Shown: one piece after another, positions 8,682-16,290 of the stretch
Numbering within the stretch: position 1 is the first letter of the stretch
How the letters are laid out: every line of letters begins with the position of its first letter
Origin: Meiothermus ruber DSM 1279
Lineage (GTDB): Bacteria; Deinococcota; Deinococci; Deinococcales; Thermaceae
Assembly (NCBI RefSeq): GCF_000024425.1
Contig: NC_013946.1
Span: 1,550,001 to 1,614,000, forward strand
Reading direction: 5' to 3'
DNA length: 64,000 nucleotides
Notes under the pieces: generated by a model
The model's database searches: none
What the model was told of the DNA's origin: nothing
Seen by the model: the letters and a program-made list of their open reading frames with translations, nothing else
Program-made: the position numbers and the translations under genes

Positions 8682-9518
8682 CTACAGCCCGGCGGCCTGC
8701 ATCAGGGCCCGCTTAGCCATCACATCCACCAGGTGCGCGCGGTACTCCTTCGATGCAACCAGGTCGTGGTTGAGGTGGTCGGCGGGTAGCAAGCCCTGGC
8801 AGGCGGCGGCGATGTTCTCGGCGGTTAGCGGCTTGCCGGCAAGGGCCTGCTCGAGCTTGGTGAGCCGCATGGCGTGCTCGCCTGCCCCGGTGACCGCCGC
8901 CCGCAGGCTGTTTCCGTCCAGTACCACGGCCACCCCCACCACCGCGTAGCGGCTGGCCGGGTGGGGGAACTTGGCGTAGGCCATGCGGGCCCCCGGCCGG
9001 ATGGGAATGTGCACCTCGGTGAGAATCTCACCCTCCTGCAGCGCGGTGCTGAACATGCCGGTGAAGAACTGCTCAGCCTCCACCACCCGGCTGCCGGAGG
9101 GCCCCTGGATTTTGATCTGGGCGCCCAGCGCCAGCATGGAGGCCGGCAGGTCGGCGGCGGGATCGGCATGGGCCAGCGAGCCGCCGATGGTGCCTTTGGT
9201 GCGCACCATAGGGTCGCCGATCAAGCTCACCGCCTGGGGAATAATCGGGCAGAGTTCCTTGAGCAGCTCGGAGGTTTCCAGCTCGCGGTAGGTGGTCATG
9301 GTCCCGATCACCAGGGTGTCACCGTCGCGGCGGATGCCCCGCAGCTCGGCCACTTTAGAGATATCAATCAGCATGGGCGGCGCAGCCAGGCGCAGCTTCA
9401 TAGCCGGGATCAGGCTGTGGCCCCCGGCCAGCAGCTTGGCCTCGGGGTTTTGTTGGAGCAGCGATAGCGCCTCGGAGAGGTTGTTGGCTTTTTTATAGCT
9501 GAAGGGTGCTGTGTACAT
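8682..9518 (-). CDS. coxM: CO dehydrogenase/xanthine dehydrogenase family, FAD-binding (medium) subunit
   Basis: A 278-aa flavoprotein that passes electrons from the Fe-S subunit to FAD. It has the two FAD pyrophosphate motifs of the family, AGGHSLIPAMKLRL (residues about 32-45) and TIGGSLAHADPAADLP (about 110-125), plus the C-terminal CO_deh_flav_C region. Length is normal for CoxM. It lies 22 nt downstream of coxL; the S-L-M gene order is that reported for form II rather than form I CO dehydrogenases. Confidence 0.92.
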   Translation of the reverse strand: MYTAPFSYKKANNLSEALSLLQQNPEAKLLAGGHSLIPAMKLRLAAPPMLIDISKVAELRGIRRDGDTLVIGTMTTYRELETSELLKELCPIIPQAVSLIGDPMVRTKGTIGGSLAHADPAADLPASMLALGAQIKIQGPSGSRVVEAEQFFTGMFSTALQEGEILTEVHIPIRPGARMAYAKFPHPASRYAVVGVAVVLDGNSLRAAVTGAGEHAMRLTKLEQALAGKPLTAENIAAACQGLLPADHLNHDLVASKEYRAHLVDVMAKRALMQAAGL

Positions 9519-9540
9519 CTCGTCCTCCGCGGGGTTGCGG

Positions 9541-11907
9541 CTAATCGGCAGCCTGGGCCAGGCGGCTGTGCTGGATGGCCCGCCAGACCTTTTCTGGGGT
9601 GTAGGGCATATCGAGGTGCACGATACCGAAGGGCCGCAGGGCGTCCATTACGGCGTTGGCGATGGCTGCGGTAGAGGCGATGGTGCCGGCCTCGCCGATG
9701 CCCTTGACGCCCAGGGGGTTATGCGGGCAGGGGGTCACGGTGTGGTCGTGCTCGATCTGCACCAGGTCGTCGGCGCGGGGTAGGGTGTACTCGAGGAAGT
9801 TGCCCGAGAGAATCTGGCCTTCCGGGTCGTAGACGGCTTCCTCCAGGAGGGCCTGCCCCAGGCCCTGGGCGATGCCGCCGTGCACCTGCCCTTCGGCGAT
9901 CAGCGGGTTGATCACCGGGCCGCAGTCGTCCACCGAGAGGTAGCGCAGCAGCTTGACCTTGCCGGTCTCGGGGTCGACCTCCACCACCGCGACGTGGGTA
10001 CCAAAGGGGTAGACGAAGTTTTTGGGGTCGTAGAAGTGGGTGGCCTCGAGGCCGGGCTCGAGGTCGGCGGGGTAGTTGTGGGCCAGGTGGGCTTGCAGGG
10101 CGATCTCGAAGAAGGTCTTGGCCTTGTCGGGCACCCCTTTGACCATAAACTTGCCGTCCTCGTGGACGATGTCCTCGGGGGCGGCTTCCAGCAGGTGGGC
10201 AGCGATTTTCTTGGCCTTGTCGATAATCTTCCGGGTGGCCAGCACGATGGCCGAGAGGCCGGTGGGCGCCGAGCGTGAGCCGTAGGAGCCCCAGCCGTAG
10301 GGCATCCGCCCGGTGTCGCCGTGCACCAGCACCACGTCCTCCACCGGAATTTGCAGCTCATCGGCCACCACCTGGGCGAAGGCCGTCTCGTGGCCCTGGC
10401 CGTGGCTATGGGTGCCGGTGAAAACCTCCACCTTGCCGGTCGGCATCACCCGCACCAGCGCGCTTTCCCACTGCCCGGCCTGGGCGCCCAGGCTACCCAC
10501 CAGGGCCGAAGGGGCCAGCCCGCAGGCCTCGATATAGGTCACCACCCCAATCCCCATGTACCGGCCCTGCTTGCGCCACTCTTCCTGTTGCTGGCGCAGT
10601 TGCTTGTAGCCCACCAGCTCCAGGGCCTTGTCCAGATTGGCCTCGTAGTTGCCGGAGTCGTACTGCAAGGCCACTGGGGTTTGGTAGGGGAAGGCATCGG
10701 GGGGAATCAGGTTCTTGCGGCGGAACTCCACCGGATCCATCCCCAGCTCGTGGGCCATCACATCCACCAGGCGCTCGAGCAGATACGTGGCCTCGGGCCG
10801 CCCGGCACCCCGGTAAGCGTCCACCGGCGTGGTGTGGGTGAAGGGGGCGGTCACGTGGCAGTAGATGTGGGGGGTGGTGTAGGTGCCGGCCAGCAAGCAG
10901 CCGTACAGGTAGGTGGGCACCGCTGGGGCAAAAGTGGTCAGGTAGGCCCCCAGGTTGGCGATGGTGTCCACCCGCACGGCGGTAATCTTGCCGTTCTGGT
11001 CTACCGCCATCTCGGCCACGGTCTCGTGGTCACGCCCATGAGAGTCGGTCACGAAGCTCTCTGAGCGGCGGGCTGTCCACTTGACCGGGCGGCCCAGCTT
11101 TTTGGCCGCGTACAGCACAATTATCTCTTCGGGGTACTGGTAAATCTTGCTGCCAAAGCCCCCGCCCACATCCGGGGCAATCACCCGCAGCTTGTGTTCG
11201 GGGATACCCATAATAAAGGCCGCGATCAACAGGCGGTGGATGTGGGGGTTCTGGCTGGTGGTCCAGAGGGTGTACTCGTCGCTGGCCTTATGGTACTGGG
11301 CCAGCGAGGCCCGCGGCTCCATGGCGTTGGGCACCAGGCGGTTGTTGCGCAGCTTGAGCTTGACGGTTTTGTAGGCGCTGGCGAAGGCTTTGTCTACCGC
11401 TTCCTTGTCGCCAATGCTCCAGGTGAAGCAGACGTTATCGGGCACGTCGTCATGGACGGCAGGTGCGCCGGGTTTGAGCGCCTCACTGCCCAGCGAAACC
11501 GCCGGCAGCGGCTCGTAGTCTACCTCCACCAGTTGGGCGGCGTCCTCAGCGATCTGGCGGGTCTCGGCGATGACCGCGGCCACGATATCGCCCACATGCC
11601 GGGCTTTATCAAAGGTGATGGCGTAATGGGGCGGGGTTTTAATGCCGGGGTGCAGCCAGCCGGTGGGAATGCTGTTAATACCCGCGTCCTTCATCTCCTG
11701 ACCGGTAATCACCGCCAGCACCCCAGGGTGGGAACGAGCCTTGGAGACATCAATTTTCTTGATCCGGGCGTGGGCGTACGGCGAACGAACCATGGCCGCG
11801 TGCACCATGCCGGGCAGGGTCATGTCGTCGGTGTAATTGCCGGTACCGGTAATGAAACGGGGATCCTCGACCCGTTTCATCGCCTTACCAAAGAGTTTTT
11901 CGGCCAT
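9541..11907 (-). CDS. coxL: Molybdenum hydroxylase large subunit (CoxL-like, form II)
   Basis: A 788-aa molybdopterin-cytosine-dinucleotide subunit of an aerobic hydroxylase. It has the N-terminal a/b-hammerhead domain, then DVGGGFGSK, THSHGQGHETAFAQVVADE and YGSRSAPTG cofactor loops, and the active-site glutamate in GIGEAGTIAS. The residues around the active-site loop are AYRGAGR (364-370, encoded at 10798-10818), the form II signature; true form I CO dehydrogenases have AYxCSFR with the Cu-binding cysteine. CO oxidation is therefore unproven, and another aldehyde or purine-like substrate is possible. It is encoded between coxS and coxM. Confidence 0.92.
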   Translation of the reverse strand: MAEKLFGKAMKRVEDPRFITGTGNYTDDMTLPGMVHAAMVRSPYAHARIKKIDVSKARSHPGVLAVITGQEMKDAGINSIPTGWLHPGIKTPPHYAITFDKARHVGDIVAAVIAETRQIAEDAAQLVEVDYEPLPAVSLGSEALKPGAPAVHDDVPDNVCFTWSIGDKEAVDKAFASAYKTVKLKLRNNRLVPNAMEPRASLAQYHKASDEYTLWTTSQNPHIHRLLIAAFIMGIPEHKLRVIAPDVGGGFGSKIYQYPEEIIVLYAAKKLGRPVKWTARRSESFVTDSHGRDHETVAEMAVDQNGKITAVRVDTIANLGAYLTTFAPAVPTYLYGCLLAGTYTTPHIYCHVTAPFTHTTPVDAYRGAGRPEATYLLERLVDVMAHELGMDPVEFRRKNLIPPDAFPYQTPVALQYDSGNYEANLDKALELVGYKQLRQQQEEWRKQGRYMGIGVVTYIEACGLAPSALVGSLGAQAGQWESALVRVMPTGKVEVFTGTHSHGQGHETAFAQVVADELQIPVEDVVLVHGDTGRMPYGWGSYGSRSAPTGLSAIVLATRKIIDKAKKIAAHLLEAAPEDIVHEDGKFMVKGVPDKAKTFFEIALQAHLAHNYPADLEPGLEATHFYDPKNFVYPFGTHVAVVEVDPETGKVKLLRYLSVDDCGPVINPLIAEGQVHGGIAQGLGQALLEEAVYDPEGQILSGNFLEYTLPRADDLVQIEHDHTVTPCPHNPLGVKGIGEAGTIASTAAIANAVMDALRPFGIVHLDMPYTPEKVWRAIQHSRLAQAAD

Positions 11908-11985
11908 TGCTTTCTCCCTTCGGAATGAGGGCCCGGTGCTCGAGCGTTGCGGGAAGCCAGGCCCAGCCGATTGCGTCGGGTTCTT

Positions 11986-12486
11986 TTAGTCGTCCGCTGC
12001 TGCGCCAACCTTACCGGCCATTTTGTTGGCGGCGTATTGTACGGCCCGCACGATGTTGTGGTAGCCGGTGCAGCGGCACAGGTTGCCCTCGAGGGCGTGG
12101 CGGATCTCCTCTTCGCTGGGCTGTGGGTTTCTGTTGAGCAGGTCGGCGGCCGCCATAATCATGCCAGGGGTGCAGAAGCCGCACTGCAACCCGTGCATCT
12201 CCCAGAAGCCTTCCTGCACCGGGTGCAGGCTGTCCACGCTCCCCAAGCCTTCGATGGTGGTAATGCTGCTGCCGTCAGCCTGTACAGCGAACAGCGTGCA
12301 CGACTTCACGGCCTGGCCGTCGAGGTGCACCGTGCAGGCCCCGCACTGGCTGGTATCGCAGCCCACATGCGTGCCGGTGAGCCCCAGGGTCTCGCGTAGA
12401 TAATGCACCAACAAAAGCCTCGGCTCGACCTCGCTGTGGTGTTCGACGCCGTTGACCACGACCTTGATCTGAACTTTCTCTGCCAT
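11986..12486 (-). CDS. coxS: Molybdenum hydroxylase [2Fe-2S] small subunit
   Basis: A 166-aa two-cluster ferredoxin-type subunit. The N-terminal plant-type cluster is [21 protein letters not shown]; the C-terminal cluster is CGFCTPGM...CRCTGY. It relays electrons from the Mo centre to the flavin subunit. First gene of the operon coxS-L-M-D-E. A clear Shine-Dalgarno (AGGAGG, minus strand, about 12492-12497) precedes the ATG, unlike the many leaderless genes nearby. A predicted promoter about 290 nt upstream leaves a long leader. Confidence 0.94.
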   Translation of the reverse strand: MAEKVQIKVVVNGVEHHSEVEPRLLLVHYLRETLGLTGTHVGCDTSQCGACTVHLDGQAVKSCTLFAVQADGSSITTIEGLGSVDSLHPVQEGFWEMHGLQCGFCTPGMIMAAADLLNRNPQPSEEEIRHALEGNLCRCTGYHNIVRAVQYAANKMAGKVGAAADD

Positions 12487-12780
12487 GCTTCCTCCTAGGA
12501 AAACGAATGGGTCGATTCGAAACGGAGTGCCTTGGGTCTAGAGGGATGGTGGGCCTTCATCACCGCCTTGAAAGCCCGGTAGACCGCCGATGACCGCATG
12601 GCTGGGCACCAGCCTGCATGCGCCCTTGTCTTCACCTGGGGGCCAGGTTCTGGGGTAAATCCATGGGGTGAAGAGAAGCTTGAGCAATGCAGCACCTCGA
12701 GGCCAGCGCTATCAAAAACCAATCCAGGTACGCCAAACTGAGCAACTGGGCACACCTGTAACTGAAAACTTTGCACCCTA
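12487..12780 (-). other. Long structured 5' leader of the coxS operon
   Basis: About 290 nt between the predicted promoter and coxS, without a convincing gene. On the minus strand it contains a two-part stem at 12595-12622 (CGCAT/ATGCG closing GGCTGG/CCAGCC) and a smaller hairpin ACCTGG-CCC-CCAGGT near 12636-12650. A 93-codon frame on the minus strand covers most of it but has no recognisable motif. A cis-acting RNA element, for example a molybdenum-cofactor or substrate sensor, is possible but only inferred. Confidence 0.4.
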
Positions 12781-12810
12781 ACTATATAACCTCGGAGATG
12801 AGAGTAGCAA
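12781..12810 (-). promoter_or_regulatory. Predicted sigma-A promoter of the cox operon
   Basis: On the minus strand TTGCTA (12805-12810), an 18-bp spacer and TATAGT (12781-12786). It lies in the 415-bp gap between coxS and the divergent XdhC gene, about 290 nt upstream of coxS. Confidence 0.6.
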
Positions 12811-12901
12811 GAAGTCGCGCGATTTGCCGATAGCAGGAAATTGGGCGAATGTGTGCTGCTAACAAAGTGCGCGGGGGTGGTTGGGTGTAGTTTAGGAGTA
12901 T

Positions 12902-13999
12902 ATGTCCAACGAAGCGCCCTTGCTGTTAGCCGCCCTCGAGGCCGCCTGGGCCGAGGGCAAAGAGACCGCGCTGGCCACGGTGGTGCGGGTGATTGGCTCA
13001 GCCTACCGCCGCGAAGGGGCCAAGATGCTGGTGCGCGAGGATGGCGGCTCGGCCTGCATGATCTCCGGGGGTTGCCTGGAGCAAGAGATGATCGAAATTG
13101 CCATGCAGATCCTGGCCCGGGGCCGCCCTGAGCGCACCATTTTCGACTACAACGAAGAAAAAACCTGGTGGCCCGGCTGTGGTGGCACGGTGGAGGTCTG
13201 GGTGGAGCCGGTCGAGCCCCAGGGCATGCTGCACCGCTGGTTGCAGGAGGCCAGGGACTCGGAGCCTTCGGTGCTGGCTACGGTGCTGGCGGGTGGGGAA
13301 GGGCGGGTCTGGCTCAGGCCCAACGGGGCCCTCGAGGGCCAGATTACACCCCCCGAACTGCATGACCAGGTGGTTCGAATCGCCCGCCAGATGCAGGGCG
13401 GCACCTCCCGTCCTACCACCCGCTACGTGCAGGAGGCTGAGGTGTTCTTCGACGTGAGCAGCCCCATCCCCGAGCTGGTTTTGTTTGGAGCCGGCCACGA
13501 CGCAAAGCCCATGGCTAACCAGGCCCTGGTGCTGGGCTTCAAGGTGACGGTGGTGGATGCCCGGCCCGAGTTGTTGCAGGGTTTTGAGGGTTGCCAGACC
13601 ATTCAGGCCGCACACGACGAATACGCCCAGAAACTCAGCCTGACCCCCCGCCAGCACGTGATCATCATGAACCACCACCTCGACATCGACCGCCAGGCCC
13701 TGCGTTTTGCGCTGGAGTCCCCGGCGCGGTATGTGGGTATGCTGGGCCCGCGCAACCGGCTGGAAAAAATCCTGGATGCCCTCAAAAACGAAGGCTTTGT
13801 GCCCAACCCGGAACAGCTAGCCCGCCTGCGCAACCCTATCGGGCTCGACATCGGGGCCGAAAGCCCGGAGGAGATCGCGGTGGCAGCCCTGGCCGAGATT
13901 GTGGCCCTGCAAAGGGGTTTCCAGGGCGGCTTCTTGAACGACAAGAAAGCTGGGATTCACGAAGCGGCCGCGGCGCGGCTGCTTACCGGAGCGCCTTGA
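12902..13999 (+). CDS. XdhC/CoxI-family molybdenum hydroxylase maturation protein
   Basis: A 365-aa XdhC-family protein. The N-terminal XdhC_CoxI domain carries EGAKMLVREDG, ISGGCLEQE and WWPGCGGTVEVWVEP. The C-terminal Rossmann domain has the nucleotide loop LVLFGAGHDAKPMANQALVLGFKVTVVDAR. In Rhodobacter, XdhC binds Moco and hands it to xanthine dehydrogenase, promoting sulfuration. It is divergent from coxS and therefore predicted to mature the neighbouring CoxL-like subunit. A Shine-Dalgarno AGGAG (12893-12897) supports the ATG. The stop codon overlaps the -35 element of the following tRNA promoter. Confidence 0.9.
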   Translation: MSNEAPLLLAALEAAWAEGKETALATVVRVIGSAYRREGAKMLVREDGGSACMISGGCLEQEMIEIAMQILARGRPERTIFDYNEEKTWWPGCGGTVEVWVEPVEPQGMLHRWLQEARDSEPSVLATVLAGGEGRVWLRPNGALEGQITPPELHDQVVRIARQMQGGTSRPTTRYVQEAEVFFDVSSPIPELVLFGAGHDAKPMANQALVLGFKVTVVDARPELLQGFEGCQTIQAAHDEYAQKLSLTPRQHVIIMNHHLDIDRQALRFALESPARYVGMLGPRNRLEKILDALKNEGFVPNPEQLARLRNPIGLDIGAESPEEIAVAALAEIVALQRGFQGGFLNDKKAGIHEAAAARLLTGAP

Positions 14000-14024
14000 C
14001 GGTAGAGGGTTTCCCGCCTAAGAT
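13996..14024 (+). promoter_or_regulatory. Sigma-A promoter of the tRNA-Met pair
   Basis: TTGACG (13996-14001), exactly 17 bp, TAAGAT (14019-14024), giving a start site near 14031, about 32 nt before the first tRNA. The TGA stop codon of the upstream gene lies inside the -35 hexamer. Confidence 0.82.
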
Positions 14025-14062
14025 TGAGTTTGCGGCTTGGGGACGACCCCCCATCCGAACGG

Positions 14063-14139
<77 letters not shown>

Positions 14140-14140
14140 T

Positions 14141-14217
14141 GGCTATGTAGCTCAGCTGGTTAGAGCACACGACTCATAATCGTGGTGTCGGCGGTTCAAG
14201 TCCGCCCATAGCCACCA
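14141..14217 (+). tRNA. tRNA-Met elongator (CAU)
   Basis: A 77-nt cloverleaf with encoded CCA, 1 nt after the initiator tRNA. Acceptor GGCTATG/CATAGCC; anticodon stem CACGA/TCGTG around CTCATAA. The acceptor and D-arm resemble elongator tRNA-Met. A lysidine-modified tRNA-Ile2 also has a CAU anticodon in its gene and cannot be fully excluded by eye. Confidence 0.88.
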
Positions 14218-14225
14218 GTCCAGGA

Positions 14226-14266
14226 CGCAAAAAACCCGAGGGCGCGAATCCTCGGGTTTGCGTTTT
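14226..14266 (+). terminator. Terminator after the tRNA-Met pair
   Basis: A 10-bp stem AAACCCGAGG/CCTCGGGTTT, extended by GC pairs, with an 8-nt loop and a trailing GCGTTTT. The A-rich 5' flank could also stop minus-strand transcription. Confidence 0.8.
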
Positions 14267-14372
14267 GACCCCAATAAAAATCAGGCTGTGTTTTTCCCCA
14301 AGGGATTGTTTCCGGGTGGGTTTGGACTGGCCCGGTTTTGGTATTAGACTGACCGGGTATGTGTGGCTGCCT

Positions 14373-14987
14373 ATGAGAGCCAGACTCTATCTAACCTTCC
14401 AGCAAATAGGTGCCGATTTATTCGCGGCGGGGCTGGCCTCGGCCACCTCGGGGAACTACTCAGCGCGTGAGCGCGATGGGTTCTGGATTACCCGATCGGG
14501 CGTCCAGAAAGCCCACCTGACCCCGGAAGACTTAATCTTCTTACCCTTGGAACCCGACCCCCTGCGGGACCAGGGGGCCTCGGTGGAGCGGGTGATTCAC
14601 CGCGCCATCTATAGGCAAACCGATGCCACCGCGGTGGTGCATGCGCACCCCCGCCACGCCATAGCGCTTTCGTTCCACCTTCAGGTCATTGAGCCGATTG
14701 ACCTCGAGGGCCGCTACTACTTCGAACACATCCCGGTGGTAGCCCCCGCAACCCTTTCGGGCACCCAGGAGGCCGCCGAGGCGGTAGCCCAGGCGCTGCA
14801 AGAAAACCCCGCCTGCGTAGTCCGGGGCCATGGGGCTTTTGTAAAGAGCAGCCTGGAAGTGCCAGAACAGGCCCTTCTGCAGGCCTACTCGCTGATGACG
14901 AGCCTCGAGGAAGCCTGCGAAGTGCTGTTCTTAGAGCGCTTGTGGCGGGGCTTTTCCGGGGATGGTTTAGGCGAGGCTTCGGAGTAG
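14373..14987 (+). CDS. Class II aldolase/adducin-family protein
   Basis: A 204-aa zinc-dependent aldolase-fold protein. It shows the family sequence SATSGNYSARERDGFWITRSG, the zinc ligands HAHPRHA and a third histidine in VRGHGAFV. The family includes fuculose/ribulose phosphate aldolases and methylthioribulose-1-phosphate dehydratase; the short length and early TSGN motif do not settle which. The ATG at 14373 is chosen because the preceding in-frame codons show no domain similarity. Its TAG stop is part of the -10 element of the next gene. Confidence 0.82.
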   Translation: MRARLYLTFQQIGADLFAAGLASATSGNYSARERDGFWITRSGVQKAHLTPEDLIFLPLEPDPLRDQGASVERVIHRAIYRQTDATAVVHAHPRHAIALSFHLQVIEPIDLEGRYYFEHIPVVAPATLSGTQEAAEAVAQALQENPACVVRGHGAFVKSSLEVPEQALLQAYSLMTSLEEACEVLFLERLWRGFSGDGLGEASE

Positions 14988-14998
14988 ACTGAACCTTG

Positions 14999-15217
14999 AT
15001 GAAGGTGCTTTTTGTGGAAGGCAGGAACCCTGAACCCCTGCGCCGGCTGGCCCGACAGCACCCCTACCCCTACCGGCTGCTTTACCGGGCCGAACAGGGG
15101 CTGTACCTGCTGGAGGTCTGGGCTTATGGCCCTGAGCTGGAGGCCAGGGCGGTGGGGCTCGAGGGCTTTCGGAGCTGGAGCTTTGAGCTGATGGAAGAGG
15201 GGCAGCGGCACCCTTAA
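14999..15217 (+). CDS. Small conserved-looking protein of unknown function
   Basis: A 72-aa protein, starting MKVLFVEGRNPEPLRRL, without signal peptide or membrane segment. I do not recognise the family. The -10 hexamer TAGACT (14985-14990) lies 8 nt before the ATG with no Shine-Dalgarno, so it is predicted leaderless. The first three bases of that hexamer are the stop codon of the aldolase gene. It lies 8 nt upstream of the alpha/beta hydrolase gene and is probably co-transcribed with it. Confidence 0.6.
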   Translation: MKVLFVEGRNPEPLRRLARQHPYPYRLLYRAEQGLYLLEVWAYGPELEARAVGLEGFRSWSFELMEEGQRHP

Positions 15218-15225
15218 GGAACCCT

Positions 15226-16083
15226 ATGCGCGAAGAAATTGATCTGATTGCTGTGGATGATGGGGTAGAGGTTTACCTCGAGGACACCGGCCCGCTCGAG
15301 GCCCCGGCGATTGTGGTGCTGCACGGCGGGCCGGGGAGTAGCAGCTATATCTTGCGGGAGGGTCTGGAGGAGTACCTCGAGGGTTTCCGGGTGATCTACT
15401 TCGACCAGCGGGGCGGCGGGCGCAGCCCGGCCCTGCCCGAGGAGCCGGGTCTTTTTACCATTGATGCCCTGGTAAGCGACCTTTTCCACCTGCGGGATCA
15501 CCTGGGTCTGAACACCTGGACGCTGCTGGCACACGGCTTTGGGGCGGTGCCGGCCCTGGAATATGCCCGGCGTTCACCCGCTACCACCGAGCGGTTGGTG
15601 CTCATCAACCCCTGGACCAACTTCCCCTGGCTGGCCCGTCAGCTATACCGGGCCTCGCTGGCGCTGCGGGGTGTGGATGAAGACGTGGAACTGCCCGAGG
15701 ACGGCACCCGTCTTTTGCAGGAGGCGTTTGCAACCGTCGAGCCCAAGGCTGCTTTCGACCGGCTGCTCTTTCCCAGCCAGCACAGCCGCATGGAGTACGA
15801 GTGGCTGGCCGAGGGCTCAACTGTTGTAGGTGCCGATACGCCGGGGCGGATGTTTGTGCTCAACGGCCTCTGGCGGCTGGACTATACCCCTTACGTGCTC
15901 GAGGTTCGCTCGGCCACTTCGGTGCTGGTTGGTACCCTGGATGCCAGCAGCTACCCCGAAGCCCAGACTGTCGCCGACCTGGTGGGGGGCCGGCTCGAGC
16001 TTCTGGAAGGGGCCGGCCACTACCCCTGGATTGACCAACCCTACGCCTTTGAGGAGGCCCTGCAGAGCGCCCTTTCAGGGTGA
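15226..16083 (+). CDS. Proline-iminopeptidase-like alpha/beta hydrolase lacking the nucleophile
   Basis: A 285-aa alpha/beta-hydrolase fold protein with the HGGPG oxyanion motif (about residues 34-38), YFDQRGGGRS, and the proline-iminopeptidase-style INPW after strand 6. The nucleophile elbow reads AHGFG (102-106), where active members have GxSxG, so the catalytic Ser is Gly104. Candidate Asp (GTLD) and His (GAGHYPW) of the triad remain. It is therefore probably not a serine hydrolase; ligand binding or another chemistry is possible. I recall a Thermus structure called proline iminopeptidase-related (TTHA1809), which may be the orthologue. Confidence 0.82.
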   Translation: MREEIDLIAVDDGVEVYLEDTGPLEAPAIVVLHGGPGSSSYILREGLEEYLEGFRVIYFDQRGGGRSPALPEEPGLFTIDALVSDLFHLRDHLGLNTWTLLAHGFGAVPALEYARRSPATTERLVLINPWTNFPWLARQLYRASLALRGVDEDVELPEDGTRLLQEAFATVEPKAAFDRLLFPSQHSRMEYEWLAEGSTVVGADTPGRMFVLNGLWRLDYTPYVLEVRSATSVLVGTLDASSYPEAQTVADLVGGRLELLEGAGHYPWIDQPYAFEEALQSALSG

Positions 16084-16092
16084 TTCTGAGCC

Positions 16093-16129
16093 AAAAAAGA
16101 ACACACCCCTTGTCTTTCAAGGGGTGTGT
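16093..16129 (-). terminator. Terminator for the odhA-odhB-lpd operon (minus strand)
   Basis: A perfect 12-bp stem ACACACCCCTTG/CAAGGGGTGTGT with a 5-nt loop. Read on the minus strand it is followed by TCTTTTTTGG, a proper T-run. It lies about 160 nt beyond the lpd stop and just after the convergent hydrolase gene. Confidence 0.82.
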
Positions 16130-16177
16130 CGGGCTGCTTCCTCACAAATCGTACCCTTTCCGCTTGAATCCTTCAGC

Positions 16178-16290
16178 TTTGGATGCAGTCAGAGGTGAAG
16201 GATTCAAGCCGACCGAAGGGAGTAGAAAAGCATTTCGGTAGTATCGCTTAGACTTGTCAAAGCGAACGATACTACCGAAATGCGTATCAG
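16178..16290 (+). repeat. 113-bp dispersed repeat, copy 1
   Basis: Matches 29575-29687 without gaps at about 89% identity. Its right half is a long hairpin: arms GCATTTCGGTAGTATCG (16230-16246) and CGATACTACCGAAATGC (16267-16283) enclose an inner stem CGCTT/AAGCG with GAC-TT-GTC at its tip. This copy has an additional outer pair, GCTTGAATCCTTCA (16162-16175) with TGAAGGATTCAAGC (16196-16209). The right end overlaps the lpd stop codon. Confidence 0.85.

Noticed and set aside
12495-12776. 93-codon minus-strand reading frame in the cox leader
   Set aside because: No recognisable motif, no Shine-Dalgarno, odd composition; its start lies right at the predicted promoter. More likely leader RNA than protein.
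14141-14217. Calling the second CAU tRNA a lysidine-type tRNA-Ile2
   Set aside because: The GGCTATG acceptor and overall arms look more like elongator tRNA-Met; a tRNA-model search would settle it.
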